Shown here one piece after another: positions 16,943 through 27,817 of a stretch of DNA of 64,000 nucleotides. Source of the DNA: Beijerinckia sp. L45 (GTDB taxonomy: Bacteria; Pseudomonadota; Alphaproteobacteria; Rhizobiales; Beijerinckiaceae); assembly GCF_009765775.1 (NCBI RefSeq), contig NZ_LMUU01000051.1:6778-70777 (forward strand). The letters are read 5' to 3'. The notes under the pieces are model-generated. The model had not been told where the DNA came from. It made no database searches and saw nothing but the letters and a program-made list of their open reading frames with translations. Position numbers and translations under genes: made by a program. Every line of letters begins with the position of its first letter. Position 1 is the first letter of the stretch.

Positions 16943-17161
16943 GAAGCACTATTCCTGTCAAAGCTGGGGTGAGCCGGTCGACGCGAGGCGCGATCCGGCC
17001 ATTGCCTGTCGTGTAGCATGGTTCGTTTCAAAGAGAAGCGTGAGCCTTCGGGCGACACACCAACATGTGACGCAGCACTTGGGCGCCGGAGCGGGTATGC
17101 GGCTCGGATCATGCCTGCCGGATGATATGACGCTTGGTCTGAAGCCGCCGCAGGTTTGGCA

Positions 17162-18682
<1,521 letters not shown>

Positions 18683-18736
18683 GGCCGAATCGACCTCTAG
18701 GCAGAGGCCACGGCGCCGGGCACAATCGCGCCCAAT

Positions 18737-20995
18737 GTGTCATCTCCCTTCGCGGGGTTTTACATGGCGGAGACGGTCGGCTCGGCGCTACGTGGCGCTT
18801 CCGCGACGCGCGGTAGTGCCGGCGATCGGCTGCGTCTGGCGCTCGCGGATCTCCGCCTGCGGCTCGCGCTCGCCTTCGAGGGCGAGGTCGAGCACCGCCG
18901 GCTGTTCCTCTGGCTGCCGGTTGCGCTTGGCGCGGGCGTCGTCCTCTATTTTACCGCCGATCGCGAGCCGCCGCTTTTCCTTTGCGGCGTGCTCTTCGCT
19001 GCCTTTGCGGCCGCCGCGTTTACCGCGCGGGCGCACCGCAAAGCCTTCTGCCTCTTCGTTGCGCTGGCCGCCTGCGCCGGCGGCATGCTGTCGGCGGGCT
19101 GGCGCACCGCAAGCGTCGCCGCGCCGGTGCTCGACCGCATCCGCATCGTCGACGTCGAAGGATACATCGAGGAGATGGATTTTCGCCGCACGGGCGCGCG
19201 CTTGATCCTGCGGGTCGCCGCGATGGATGGCGTCGATCCCGATAAGACGCCTTACCGCATCCGCGTGACGACCCGGCGCGCACCGCCGTTCGAGGCCGGC
19301 ACTTATGTGCAGATGAAGGCGCGGCTGCTGCCGCCCTCACGCGCGGCGCAGCCCGGCGGCTACGATTTTGCGCGCGACGCCTGGTTCGCCCGGATCGGCG
19401 CCGTCGGCAACGTACTGGGGCCGCTTGATCTCGCGGAAGCGCCGGAACCGCCGGATATTTGGCTCGCTGCGACGATGGCGATCGATCGCTGCCGCAACGC
19501 TCTGGCGCGCCGCGTCGACCAGATCGTGGGGGGCGACGCCGGCGCCATCGCCGCGGCGATGGTCACGGGCAAGCGCGACCTTCTTTCCGACGATGCGAAA
19601 AGCCTGATCCGCGAGGCCGGGATCTTTCACGTCATCACCATTTCCGGCGTGCAGATGACGCTCGTCGCCGGCATCTTCTTCGTCGGGTTGCGACGCATTC
19701 TCGCCCTAAGTCAGACCTTGGCGCTGCGCTACCCCATAAAAAAATGGGCGGCCGGCGCGGCCATCGTCGCCGCGGTGCTCTACGACATTGCCACAGGATC
19801 GCGCATCGGCACCGAGCGCGCGCTTTTCATGACGACCATCATGTTGGTCGCCGTGCTCCTCGACCGCCACGCCCTGTCGATGCGCAACCTCGCCTTCGCC
19901 GCACTGGCCGTGCTGCTGTTCGAGCCGGAAGCGCTGTTGGGCGCGAGTTTTCAGCTCTCCTTCGCCGCCGTTGCCGCGCTGATCGCGGTCTACGAGGCGC
20001 GTGCCGCCGGGCGTCGCTCTGAAGACGGCGCCGACATGAGCGGCAGGGGTGGCGGCAGGTTCGGACTGCGGCACGGCCACGGTCTGCGCGGCGCACTGTT
20101 CGCCACTTTCTGCGCCAGCAGCGCGACGGCGGCGTTCATGGCCTACGATTTCCACGAGATGAACCCGTACGTCCTTGTCGGCAATCCGCTGACGCTGACG
20201 ATCATCGAGATCTTCGCCGTACCGGGCGCGCTGCTCGGCACTTTTCTCTATCCGTTCGGTCTCGATGCCTTCGTCTGGCACTGGGTCGGCTTCGGCATCG
20301 CCATCATCATGGCCGCCGCGCGCTTCGTCGGCTCGCTGCCGGGATCGAGCCTGCATCTGCCGGCCTTCGCCCCGTGGTCGCTGGTGTTTTTCGCACTGGC
20401 CGTGCTCTCTGCGGTGATCTGGCGGAGTTTTGTGCTCCGCGCGACGGCGATCCCCTTGGCTCTCATCGGTCTCGCCGGCGCAGCCTCGGGTGCGACCTTC
20501 GACATCGCGGTGGCGCCGCTGGGCGATGCCGTCGCCGTGCGTCTAGCCGACGGCCGCCTCGCTGTCCTCGGGCAACGGCCCAGCGCCTTCGCCGCCGAAC
20601 AATGGCTGCGCGCCGATGCCGACGGGCGCGATGCCAAGAGCGCGGTGCAGAAATCGGCATGCGACACGCTCGGCTGCGTCGGGCATCTCGCCGATGGGCG
20701 GGCGCTGTCCCTGGTGCTGGATCAGGCGGCGTTTGCCGAGGATTGTCTGCGCGCGACGGTGCTGGTGACGCCGCTGTTCGCGCCAAGGGGCTGCGCCGCG
20801 CCGATCGTTATCGACCGCGAGTCTCTGAAGGCGACGGGCGCTGTGACCCTCAAGGTAAGCGGCGACAGCTTCGTCATGCAGACGGCGCGCGGGGCCGGCG
20901 AGAATCGGCCATGGTCACAGGCGCCGAAGGCGCGGTGGGGCCAGGCCGCGCCGAAGGAAGCGGTCGACGCCGAACCGCTCAGTAGCGACGAATGA
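18737..20995 (+). CDS. comEC: ComEC/Rec2-family DNA uptake channel protein
   Basis: A 752-residue polytopic membrane protein. The N-terminal part has a DUF4131-type region (about 50-220) with an OB-like soluble portion. The Competence domain follows from about 275, including [20 protein letters not shown], the family's conserved block, and several helices to about 560. The C-terminal part (600-752) is poorly defined and lacks the HxHxDH metallo-beta-lactamase motif. GTG at 18737 begins MSSPFAGFY; an ATG at 18764 is possible. Its end overlaps the converging lexA gene by 17 nt. It would carry single-stranded DNA across the inner membrane if natural transformation operates here. Confidence 0.88.
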   Translation: MSSPFAGFYMAETVGSALRGASATRGSAGDRLRLALADLRLRLALAFEGEVEHRRLFLWLPVALGAGVVLYFTADREPPLFLCGVLFAAFAAAAFTARAHRKAFCLFVALAACAGGMLSAGWRTASVAAPVLDRIRIVDVEGYIEEMDFRRTGARLILRVAAMDGVDPDKTPYRIRVTTRRAPPFEAGTYVQMKARLLPPSRAAQPGGYDFARDAWFARIGAVGNVLGPLDLAEAPEPPDIWLAATMAIDRCRNALARRVDQIVGGDAGAIAAAMVTGKRDLLSDDAKSLIREAGIFHVITISGVQMTLVAGIFFVGLRRILALSQTLALRYPIKKWAAGAAIVAAVLYDIATGSRIGTERALFMTTIMLVAVLLDRHALSMRNLAFAALAVLLFEPEALLGASFQLSFAAVAALIAVYEARAAGRRSEDGADMSGRGGGRFGLRHGHGLRGALFATFCASSATAAFMAYDFHEMNPYVLVGNPLTLTIIEIFAVPGALLGTFLYPFGLDAFVWHWVGFGIAIIMAAARFVGSLPGSSLHLPAFAPWSLVFFALAVLSAVIWRSFVLRATAIPLALIGLAGAASGATFDIAVAPLGDAVAVRLADGRLAVLGQRPSAFAAEQWLRADADGRDAKSAVQKSACDTLGCVGHLADGRALSLVLDQAAFAEDCLRATVLVTPLFAPRGCAAPIVIDRESLKATGAVTLKVSGDSFVMQTARGAGENRPWSQAPKARWGQAAPKEAVDAEPLSSDE

Positions 20996-21689
20996 GGCTG
21001 ACCAGCTTGCCCTGGATCTGCACCCGATCCGGCCCAAAAATCCGCGTCTCGTAAGCCGGGTTGGCGGCCTCCAGCGCGATCGAGGCGCCGCGCTTGCGCA
21101 GCCGCTTCAACGTGGCCTCCTCGTCGTCGATCAGCGCCACCACGATGTCCCCGGTTTCCGCCGTGTCCTGGCGGCGGATGACCACCGTATCGGAATCGAA
21201 GATGCCCGCCTCGATCATCGAGTCGCCGCGCACCTCCAGTGCGTAATGCTCGCCCGGCGACAGCATGTCCGGCGGAAGAGAAATGGTATGGCTGCGGCTT
21301 TGCAGCGCCGCGATCGGGGTGCCCGCCGCGATGCGGCCCATGACCGGGATCGAGATGATGCTCCGGCCGTCGTCGTCCTGGGCCTGCGCCGCGAGAGGGC
21401 GGACGCGACCGAGCGTGCCTTCGATGACGCTGGGCTCGAACCGCTTGCCGCGGTTCATGCCGGACGGGGTCGACGATTCCGGCAGGCGCAGCACCTCGAC
21501 GGCGCGCGCGCGGTTCGGCAGGCGGCGGATGAAGCCGCGTTCTTCCAAGGCGATGATCAGGCGGTGGATGCCGGATTTCGAGCGCAGGTCCAACGCATCC
21601 TTCATTTCGTCGAAGGAGGGCGGCACGCCCGTCTCCTGCAGGCGCTCGTTGATGAAGCGCAGCAGCTCACTCTGTTTTTTCGTCAGCAT
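20979..21689 (-). CDS. lexA: SOS repressor LexA
   Basis: Represses the DNA-damage regulon until RecA-stimulated self-cleavage. The 236-residue protein has an N-terminal winged helix (1-70, [18 protein letters not shown]) and the Ala-Gly cleavage site in [12 protein letters not shown]. The catalytic Ser is in [10 protein letters not shown], and the Lys lies further on in [12 protein letters not shown] linker of about 50 residues between the halves is long, as in alphaproteobacteria. A LexA box lies 112 nt upstream, consistent with autoregulation. Confidence 0.96.
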   Translation of the reverse strand: MLTKKQSELLRFINERLQETGVPPSFDEMKDALDLRSKSGIHRLIIALEERGFIRRLPNRARAVEVLRLPESSTPSGMNRGKRFEPSVIEGTLGRVRPLAAQAQDDDGRSIISIPVMGRIAAGTPIAALQSRSHTISLPPDMLSPGEHYALEVRGDSMIEAGIFDSDTVVIRRQDTAETGDIVVALIDDEEATLKRLRKRGASIALEAANPAYETRIFGPDRVQIQGKLVSLIRRY

Positions 21690-22020
21690 CCGAAACGCTC
21701 TCGCTGGTGGTCGGCTTTGCAGAAACCCAAGCCGAATCCTTGACGTCGTTACCTATATCAGGGACGGCAGCCTTAAACAAAGAGTGAACAGAGCGCATTT
21801 GTTCTTTTTGTGTTCCCGCGAGCTTGCGGCCTAAACGCTCGCCTAAGCCGTCCTTTCGTCGATGTGTATGGAAAGCTCGAAAGTGATTCAGGATCGACAC
21901 TGGAATTGGTGGCGGGAAGCATGTCCCTCCAGGCGCCAAACATCGCCGATCGATTGCCTTCTATTATGCTGTATCTGTCGAATGGAAGGCAACAACACCC
22001 GCCGTGTCCGCTGCTGGCTA
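21690..22020. other. Intergenic region lexA / peptide cassette, lower GC, no gene seen
   Basis: It holds the lexA leader with its LexA box. Beyond about 21840 the sequence becomes visibly richer in A and T than the flanking genes. On the minus strand TTGTTT and TATAGG 17 nt apart (within 21740-21785) could be the lexA promoter. No coding frame on either strand has an RBS or a recognisable product. Confidence 0.45.
21801..21815. promoter_or_regulatory. LexA box, direct-repeat alphaproteobacterial type
   Basis: GTTCTTTTTGTGTTC is an exact GTTC-N7-GTTC, the LexA site known from alphaproteobacteria. It lies 112 nt upstream of lexA and about 205 nt before the promoter of the peptide cassette, so it most likely serves lexA. 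Confidence 0.8.
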
Positions 22021-22049
22021 TTGACAAAAAAGTCGGATCTGACTCTAAT
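22021..22049 (+). promoter_or_regulatory. Near-consensus sigma70 promoter of the peptide cassette
   Basis: TTGACA (22021-22026), a 17-nt spacer, then TCTAAT (22044-22049): 6 of 6 and 5 of 6 consensus matches with ideal spacing. Transcription would begin near 22056, giving a leader of about 50 nt. This is the best promoter match in the window and is set in AT-rich sequence. Confidence 0.75.
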
Positions 22050-22105
22050 ATCGCCACTAGTCAAATGCCCAATTTTCTCGCAAGCTCGATTTGAGGAGAT
22101 GTATA

Positions 22106-22312
22106 ATGGTTTTGCCATATGATCCAGCCGTGGCGAGCAGCGATATTGCAAATGATCAGGCTGATGAGAGCGCCGTCATAAACAAACTATTCCAACTTTC
22201 CGCTTTATCGCATGAAGAGCTTGATCATTTGCAGCAACATATCGACGTCCTGGAAAAGCGACAAGATTCCGACACGCAGCACCACCATGAAGACACGCTA
22301 ACCGAAGACTGA
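22106..22312 (+). CDS. Small acidic His-rich peptide, candidate precursor of a modified peptide
   Basis: A 68-residue peptide with 16 Asp/Glu, only 3 Lys/Arg, 6 His and no Cys. GAGGAG (22093-22098) lies 7 nt before the ATG and a strong promoter lies upstream, so expression looks real. Residues 25-52 (NKLFQLSALSHEELDHLQQH and onward) look helical, as leader peptides often do. The C-terminus (53-68) is polar, with HHH at 59-61 and DTLTED at the end. Codon use is AT-richer than the neighbours (ATA, TTA, CTA, CAA), hinting at recent acquisition or an atypical gene class. It precedes an HExxH protein and a reductase on the same strand, suggesting a precursor peptide; it could instead be a small regulator. 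No family recognised. Confidence 0.65.
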   Translation: MVLPYDPAVASSDIANDQADESAVINKLFQLSALSHEELDHLQQHIDVLEKRQDSDTQHHHEDTLTED

Positions 22313-22321
22313 TTTCCATGC

Positions 22322-22345
22322 CTCATAACTTGGTTGAATTATGAG
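22322..22345 (+). promoter_or_regulatory. Stem-loop between peptide gene and HExxH gene
   Basis: CTCATAA (22322-22328) pairs with TTATGAG (22339-22345) around a 10-nt loop, 9 nt after the peptide stop and 19 nt before the next start. With no T-run it may act as a partial transcription or decay barrier that keeps the peptide transcript more abundant than the enzyme transcripts, as in many precursor/enzyme operons. It is AT-rich and therefore weak. Confidence 0.4.
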
Positions 22346-22364
22346 TATGTGACGGGTCTTGGCT

Positions 22365-23939
22365 ATGGTGGAACAGAGCGAAACTGTCGAATGGGCGAGC
22401 GATCCTATCGCCGCCAGCGGCTCTGGGGAGGAAGCACGACGGCCGGCAGGTGAGACCAAACCGTCCGGTTCGTCTATGGACGACGTTGTCGCTGCAAGTC
22501 CCTTGGGCGATCATCTCTATATCAACCGACAGCTGGATCAGTGTTTTCGTCGTCGTCTTGCGACGCTGGCTTCCTCTCTGGAGGGCGCAAAACGACTGAT
22601 GCTTCGACTAGAGGCGGCGAGCGAGTACGAGCGGTATCGTGTCATAGGCAGCACGGTCGTGCGTTGCGCGATCCAGCATGGTTTACGACAGGTCGAGACG
22701 GGGCAGCCGTACGGCCTGCCGATTGCGGATTGCGATGCCGTTCTGGCGGCGACTGCCAATTCGATCAATGCCGGTCGTTTCGGGGACGCGACATGGGGCG
22801 CCGGCCGCCGTATCGGAGACCAGATCTACCACGGTGCGATCTGGTCATCTCAAAGTGAGGCTGAAGATCCCGTGTCGGCGAAGGCGCTCGACTTCGTCGT
22901 ACGCGATAATTACCCGGGTGGTCCAAGCGATCCCTCGGCAAGCGAGATCGATGCGCTGCGACGCGGCGCGCGCCTACTTGAGGCGCTCCTGCCCAAAGTC
23001 GCTCGCAGCGCACTTGCCCATGCGCATTCCATCGTAATTTTCCGCTCAGGCGGTGCGTGGCAGCGGACCGCCTCCAGTTCGGAATTCCGTTTGGGCGGCA
23101 CGATATTTCTCAGCAGCAAATATCTGTCGAATCCATGGTGGGTGGCGGAGCACCTGTTCCACGAGGCGCTGCATCAACAGATGTACGATTTCCGTCACAC
23201 CCATTTGCTTCTGACGGCCGACTTCGATCGTGACGACGCGCCGCGCATCGTGTCCCTGTGGAACTCGCCCGACAGCAACCGTTGGGACGCGCACCGGTCG
23301 CTTGCCGCCTTCCACGTCTACGTTCATCTCGCACTACTAAGTCGCCTTATCGAGCAGCGGCCGCCTGCAAAAGCCTCCTCGTTTCCGACCGATCCGATGC
23401 GCATGATCGCGAGCACGGTCGCTTATCAGCGCGCGCATTATCTTGCAGAGCATTTGAAAGCAGAGTGCTGGAACGAACTGGGACCGGCAGGCAAAGTGTT
23501 CGTGTTGTTTTATACCCGGGTTCTCCAGAGCATCGACATCAGGCCGCCTCCGCCGGCCGCCTCGCTTCATCTGCTCCTCAACCGGTACTTGAGGGAAGCG
23601 CGGCGCGTCGATGCTTTAGGTCTTAAAGTCGAGCTCGTCAGTAACAACGCGCGGCTCGAATTGGAAAAGCTCGCCGCCGGTGAGACACGGGATGTAAAAT
23701 ACATTCTAGCCGCCTTGCAGAAGACGCAAGCGCTCGACGACTTCGAGGCGGCACTCGCCGAGGTCGACGAGCGCGATCCTGCGAAGCGCTTCGCGGCGAT
23801 ACGCGATCTGATCGCGAAGACGCTCCGCGAAGTCTCGATCGACGGCTATAGCCTCGGCGGATCCGGCCAAGTCGACGGCGCCATCCGTGCCATGGTGGAA
23901 ACATCGAGCGACCAACTCAAAGTTCTTCTCGCCGCCTGA
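22365..23939 (+). CDS. HExxH-motif protein, possible peptide-modifying enzyme
   Basis: A 524-residue soluble protein with no signal peptide or membrane span. A metal-binding HEALH occurs at 266-270 in LFHEALHQQ. A second His cluster, AAFHVYVH (His317 and His321), lies about 47 residues later. This layout resembles the HExxH putative peptide-modification family (TIGR04267, now described as 2-oxoglutarate/HExxH peptide beta-hydroxylases), where a third ligand follows in a similar hydrophobic helix; I infer the link from pattern only. A zinc peptidase is the main alternative. The C-terminal 150 residues are helical and Ala/Glu-rich. It follows the small peptide by 52 nt and precedes the reductase by 64 nt. 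The start at 22365 has no strong RBS; an ATG at 22477 is possible. Confidence 0.6.
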   Translation: MVEQSETVEWASDPIAASGSGEEARRPAGETKPSGSSMDDVVAASPLGDHLYINRQLDQCFRRRLATLASSLEGAKRLMLRLEAASEYERYRVIGSTVVRCAIQHGLRQVETGQPYGLPIADCDAVLAATANSINAGRFGDATWGAGRRIGDQIYHGAIWSSQSEAEDPVSAKALDFVVRDNYPGGPSDPSASEIDALRRGARLLEALLPKVARSALAHAHSIVIFRSGGAWQRTASSSEFRLGGTIFLSSKYLSNPWWVAEHLFHEALHQQMYDFRHTHLLLTADFDRDDAPRIVSLWNSPDSNRWDAHRSLAAFHVYVHLALLSRLIEQRPPAKASSFPTDPMRMIASTVAYQRAHYLAEHLKAECWNELGPAGKVFVLFYTRVLQSIDIRPPPPAASLHLLLNRYLREARRVDALGLKVELVSNNARLELEKLAAGETRDVKYILAALQKTQALDDFEAALAEVDERDPAKRFAAIRDLIAKTLREVSIDGYSLGGSGQVDGAIRAMVETSSDQLKVLLAA

Positions 23940-24003
23940 CTCGACCGAGACGACGCGCCCCAACATCGCGGCTCGTGCTCGCAGCCAAAACGGCGAGGCA
24001 TGG

Positions 24004-25263
24004 ATGAGTTCGATCCCGGGGAGCGGACATCAGGGAAGCCGGCATCCCGGGGTGCAGGCTCTGCTCCAAAAACTACGCCGCAACACCCCATTGGGCGCCC
24101 ACGAATTCGCGTTGCTCAAACGACAGATTTCTGGCCTGACGCCGGCCCGATCCGAGGCTTCTTGGGGGTCCGATGCCGGCCGGTCTACCAACCCGGCCCT
24201 CACCGATCGCGTGAATGATACGTTGTCCGGCGCCGCCGATCTGGTCGGCGGTGCGCTTTGCGCTTCGGGATTGAGCCTCCCCGCCGCGTTTTATAATCGC
24301 GCTCAAGGCCTCACGGTATCCAGCATCGGAATTGGCACGCATCGCGGCGCTTCCGACGATCAGACGGACGCGGCGTATCGCGCCGCGATCGGCGAGTCCT
24401 TTCGGCGTGGGATCAACCTTGTCGACACCGCCATCAATTATCGCAATCAGCGCTCGGAGCGCGCCGTCGGCGAGGCCCTGCGAACCTACCTGACCGCGGG
24501 CGGGCGACGAGACCAAATCACAATCTGCACGAAGGGAGGTTTCCTGATGCCCGACGCGATCCCGCCGGCACTCCAGGCGGACGACGTGGCGGCCAGCCGG
24601 CATTCGATCGCGCCGCTCTTTTTGCGCGATCAGATCGACCGCAGCCGGTGCAATCTCGGCATCGCAACGATCGATGTCTATTACCTTCACAACCCCGAAG
24701 TTCAGCTTGCAAGTGCTCGAAAGACGGTTTTCCAGGCCATCATGCGGCAGGCCTTTGAAGCCCTGGAACTAGCGGTGTCAGACGGAAAGATCCGGTTCTA
24801 CGGCGTGGCCACCTGGACCTTGTTCCACGATGATCATGTATCGCTTCAAGGGTTGTTCGATCTCGCGCAGGCGATTGCTGGCGACGAACACCATTTTCGC
24901 TTTCTGCAGGTGCCGTTCAATTTGGGAATGCGGGATGCGCAACAGCGTGGCATCGGGGGGAAACCGTCTCTCATTGAGGTCGCTGCCGTTTGCGGGATGA
25001 GCGTCTTGGCCAGCGCGCCCATCCTGCAGGGGCGGCTGGCGGCGGATCTGCCTGATGCGCTCGCCACGGCGATGCCCGGCCTGACGCGCGACTCGCATCG
25101 CGCTCTGCAGTTCGTGAGATCGACACCGGGTATCGTGGCCGCGCTGGTCGGGATGCGGCGGCTTCGACACGTCGCCGACAATCTCGCCCTCGCCACCGAG
25201 CCCCTGCTGTCGCGCGATGCGTATGAGGCTTGTTGCGCGCTGCTGGACTCGTATCGAGCTTAG
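24004..25263 (+). CDS. Aldo/keto reductase with long N-terminal extension
   Basis: A 419-residue NAD(P)H-dependent oxidoreductase. The TIM barrel starts only near residue 102 (LTVSSIGIGTHRG). The full catalytic tetrad is present: Asp141 and Tyr146 in VDTAINY, Lys177 in CTKGG, His229 in YLHNPE. The first 100 residues are an extra region, partly helical (GVQALLQKLRR), unlike ordinary members, and could recognise a partner or carrier. GAGG precedes the ATG at 24004; earlier in-frame starts overlap the preceding gene. Together with the HExxH protein and the small peptide it forms a likely three-gene operon. The reaction is unknown. Confidence 0.88.
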   Translation: MSSIPGSGHQGSRHPGVQALLQKLRRNTPLGAHEFALLKRQISGLTPARSEASWGSDAGRSTNPALTDRVNDTLSGAADLVGGALCASGLSLPAAFYNRAQGLTVSSIGIGTHRGASDDQTDAAYRAAIGESFRRGINLVDTAINYRNQRSERAVGEALRTYLTAGGRRDQITICTKGGFLMPDAIPPALQADDVAASRHSIAPLFLRDQIDRSRCNLGIATIDVYYLHNPEVQLASARKTVFQAIMRQAFEALELAVSDGKIRFYGVATWTLFHDDHVSLQGLFDLAQAIAGDEHHFRFLQVPFNLGMRDAQQRGIGGKPSLIEVAAVCGMSVLASAPILQGRLAADLPDALATAMPGLTRDSHRALQFVRSTPGIVAALVGMRRLRHVADNLALATEPLLSRDAYEACCALLDSYRA

Positions 25264-25329
25264 GCTCCAGTCAACACACGTCGTCGGCGATCGCTTGCGT
25301 TTTTAACGAGCTTCCGGAACAACGAAACG

Positions 25330-25746
25330 ATGCGCCAAGCCAGCCAATGTCTCGCCATCCCCACCGACGGCAAAGGCCTCTATGAGGTGACATGGGCGGT
25401 GCATCGTTTCGTCGAGAGCGAGCGGATCGAAACCGGCTTGCTGACCGTCTTCTGTCGTCACACCTCGGCCTCCCTGCTCATTCAAGAAAACGCCGACCCA
25501 GACGTTCAGGCTGACCTGAAACGGTTCTTCGAGGCGGTCGCGCCCGAAAATGCCGGCTATATCCACGGCGCGGAGGGGCCGGACGACATGCCGGCGCATA
25601 TCCGGGCGGCGCTGACCCAGACGCAGCTGTCGATCCCCATCGCGGACGGGCGGATGGTGCTGGGGACATGGCAGGGGATCTACCTGTTCGAGCATCGCCG
25701 TGCGCCACACCGCCGCTCGATCGCCCTGCATCTGATCGGTGTGTGA
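25330..25746 (+). CDS. YjbQ / UPF0047 family protein
   Basis: A 138-residue protein of the YjbQ family, for which weak thiamine-phosphate synthase activity has been reported in E. coli; its physiological role is unclear. The family blocks FCRHTSASLLIQENADPDV, IHGAEGPDDMPAHI and GTWQGIYLFEHR are all present, with the conserved His and Glu residues likely to bind metal. It follows the reductase by 66 nt and converges on the dihaem cytochrome gene. It need not belong to the peptide cassette. Confidence 0.92.
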   Translation: MRQASQCLAIPTDGKGLYEVTWAVHRFVESERIETGLLTVFCRHTSASLLIQENADPDVQADLKRFFEAVAPENAGYIHGAEGPDDMPAHIRAALTQTQLSIPIADGRMVLGTWQGIYLFEHRRAPHRRSIALHLIGV

Positions 25747-25848
25747 TCGCAATGAAAGGGCGCATGCCACTCGGGGCCGGACCTGACGAGGCGTGTCACG
25801 TCCACGTGGCGGGAGTAGCCTGTCGATGGCGCCTCGGCGGCCTCGCGC

Positions 25849-27648
25849 TTAAAGCGTCTTCAGATATTCCAGCAAGGCCTTCTTCTCGTCCGCGGTCAGT
25901 GTGGTCGTGCCATATTCGTGACCGCAGCGGCTGTCGCCGGAGTTGGGCTGGCTGCAATCGGTCGTCTCGAGCGTGTAGTCGAACTTCGTCTGGTCGGCCG
26001 CAATGCCGACCTTGTCGATGTCGTAGGCCGGGCCGATCTTGAAGCGGACCGGGCGCTCGGCAGCGGTCTTGAGCAGATCGCTCAGCGTCGGCACCGAGCC
26101 GTTGTGCAGGTAGGGCGCGGCGGCCCAGATCCCTTCCAGCACCCGCGATTCGTAGGCGTTCACCGGCGCCTCGCCGGGCGCGGTGGTCGTCGTCCCCAGC
26201 GACTTTTCCTTCGGTCCGGGAGCCCGGAAGGCGCCCTGCAGCGTGCGCAGGTTCGGCGGCAGGCTCTTCAACTGGATCGCTTTGGCGTCGCCAGCAATCT
26301 TGGCCTTGATGTCGAAGATCGCCTTGAGACGCGTGTCCTCGACGGCGAGACGCGCGATCGGGATGTAGTATTGCAGGATCGAGCCGATGACCGATAGGGC
26401 AAGAGTGTTAAACGCCTTATCGGTCGCTTTCAGCGGCGCCGTCAGGAACGGGATGGAGGCGCCATCGAGCGTCCCGGTTTTCGCCGTCCACGCCAGCACG
26501 TCATATTCCCGCGTATCCGTCCCGACGTTCTGGACCGGGGTCACCCAGGTTTCGTTGCCGAAAATGGGATCCGACTTTTTGACGATACCGTGGCATTCGA
26601 CGCAGCCGCCAGTGGCTTGCGGCCGATCGAAGACGACTTTTCCCGCCGCCACCAAGGCGGGGTCGACTGGCCAGCGCCACTTCGGCGGGCCGATCTTCTT
26701 GACGAGCGTCTCAAGCGTGTTCAGGCCGTCGAAGTTGGCCGAATTGTTTGCAAGATAATTGATCCGGAGCAGGTGCCACCAGCTCTCTTTCGTGGGCTCG
26801 AAAATCCCGAAGACGCCGTAGACTTCGCCGAGATTGCGTGACAGGGCGAGGAGATCGTTGCCGTTCGCCGCGAAGCCCGGCCATTGCGTGCGGTCCTGAA
26901 TCGGAGCGTTCCACAGGAAGGGATAGCGGACCGGCGCATCGGCGACATGGATGTTCTCGGGAATGAGACAGCTGGGCGGGGGTCCGAGATCGAGCCCCGT
27001 CAGGCGATTGAAGATCATCCCGACGGCGTCGAGCCGCACCGGCCCCCATGGTTTTGGCGGCAGCGCCTTACTGACGAGGGTGTGGTAGCGCAGATACCAG
27101 GCCTGGACCTCCTGGTGGAGCGCCGTCGCATCCTCGCTGTTCGCGCCCGTTTGTGCCAAAACCTCATTGGCGAAGGTCGTGAAGGCGGGCCCGTCGGTCA
27201 GGATATGCGAGACCGCCGTGTCGAGGTCCGCAAGAAAGCTTTGAAAGTCGGTGAAGGCCGGGCCGCCGTCGACCCGATAGGTCGTGCCGGCCACCGTGAT
27301 GTCGCGGGTATGGCAGGCCGAACACGTCATGCCCGCGATCTTGACCGGGGCCGGGCCCGATGCCGTAAACCCGACGGGCAGTCCATCGGGGCTATCCGGA
27401 TTGGCGAGATAGCCGTAGCGGCCGAGATGATCCGCGAGAAACGGCATGCCGTTCGGTTGCTGCAGCGCCTGCAACCACGGCAGCGGGATCATTTTCGAGC
27501 CCTGGTCCTGCTTGTAGAAATCGCCGCGGGTAACTGCCGTCCAGTTCGGCCCCTGGTCCATATAGGTCGGCGCCGTCTCGGCTGCATGGGCGTGCCCCCC
27601 GAGGATCGCGACCATCACAGCGGACGCCAAAAGCGCGGACGACTTCAT
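25849..27648 (-). CDS. Periplasmic dihaem cytochrome c, peroxidase/RoxA-like
   Basis: A 599-residue protein with a signal peptide (1-22, ending HAHAAE) and two haem c motifs, CSACH (109-113) and CVECH (349-353). Its size is far above the 350 residues of classical dihaem peroxidases. The block MIPLPWLQAL followed by PFLADHLGRYGYL is typical of the long dihaem proteins that include the rubber oxygenases RoxA/RoxB and proteins annotated as dihaem peroxidase. Whether it reduces peroxide or cleaves an organic substrate with O2 cannot be told. GGAGG lies 6 nt before the ATG at 27648; a start 4 codons upstream would overlap this SD. It is the last gene of the accessory block before moeA. Confidence 0.85.
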   Translation of the reverse strand: MKSSALLASAVMVAILGGHAHAAETAPTYMDQGPNWTAVTRGDFYKQDQGSKMIPLPWLQALQQPNGMPFLADHLGRYGYLANPDSPDGLPVGFTASGPAPVKIAGMTCSACHTRDITVAGTTYRVDGGPAFTDFQSFLADLDTAVSHILTDGPAFTTFANEVLAQTGANSEDATALHQEVQAWYLRYHTLVSKALPPKPWGPVRLDAVGMIFNRLTGLDLGPPPSCLIPENIHVADAPVRYPFLWNAPIQDRTQWPGFAANGNDLLALSRNLGEVYGVFGIFEPTKESWWHLLRINYLANNSANFDGLNTLETLVKKIGPPKWRWPVDPALVAAGKVVFDRPQATGGCVECHGIVKKSDPIFGNETWVTPVQNVGTDTREYDVLAWTAKTGTLDGASIPFLTAPLKATDKAFNTLALSVIGSILQYYIPIARLAVEDTRLKAIFDIKAKIAGDAKAIQLKSLPPNLRTLQGAFRAPGPKEKSLGTTTTAPGEAPVNAYESRVLEGIWAAAPYLHNGSVPTLSDLLKTAAERPVRFKIGPAYDIDKVGIAADQTKFDYTLETTDCSQPNSGDSRCGHEYGTTTLTADEKKALLEYLKTL

Positions 27649-27817
27649 CCCTGCCTCCAAACGAATTCAGCCGAAAAGACAATGAGTTATAATGTCGGCG
27701 CAGCGCGGAAATGACGCCGTCGTATCGAACGCAACACTATGCCGCCGTATCGGCGAAAACAACTAATACGTTCAGCCAAGGCTGCGTGGCGACTTGGGTT
27801 GTGGTTCGCGACTCGCG

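Noticed and set aside
21786-21804. GAAC-N11-GTTC palindrome near lexA
   Set aside because: The spacing of 11 does not match known LexA sites. The adjacent direct repeat with N7 is the better site.
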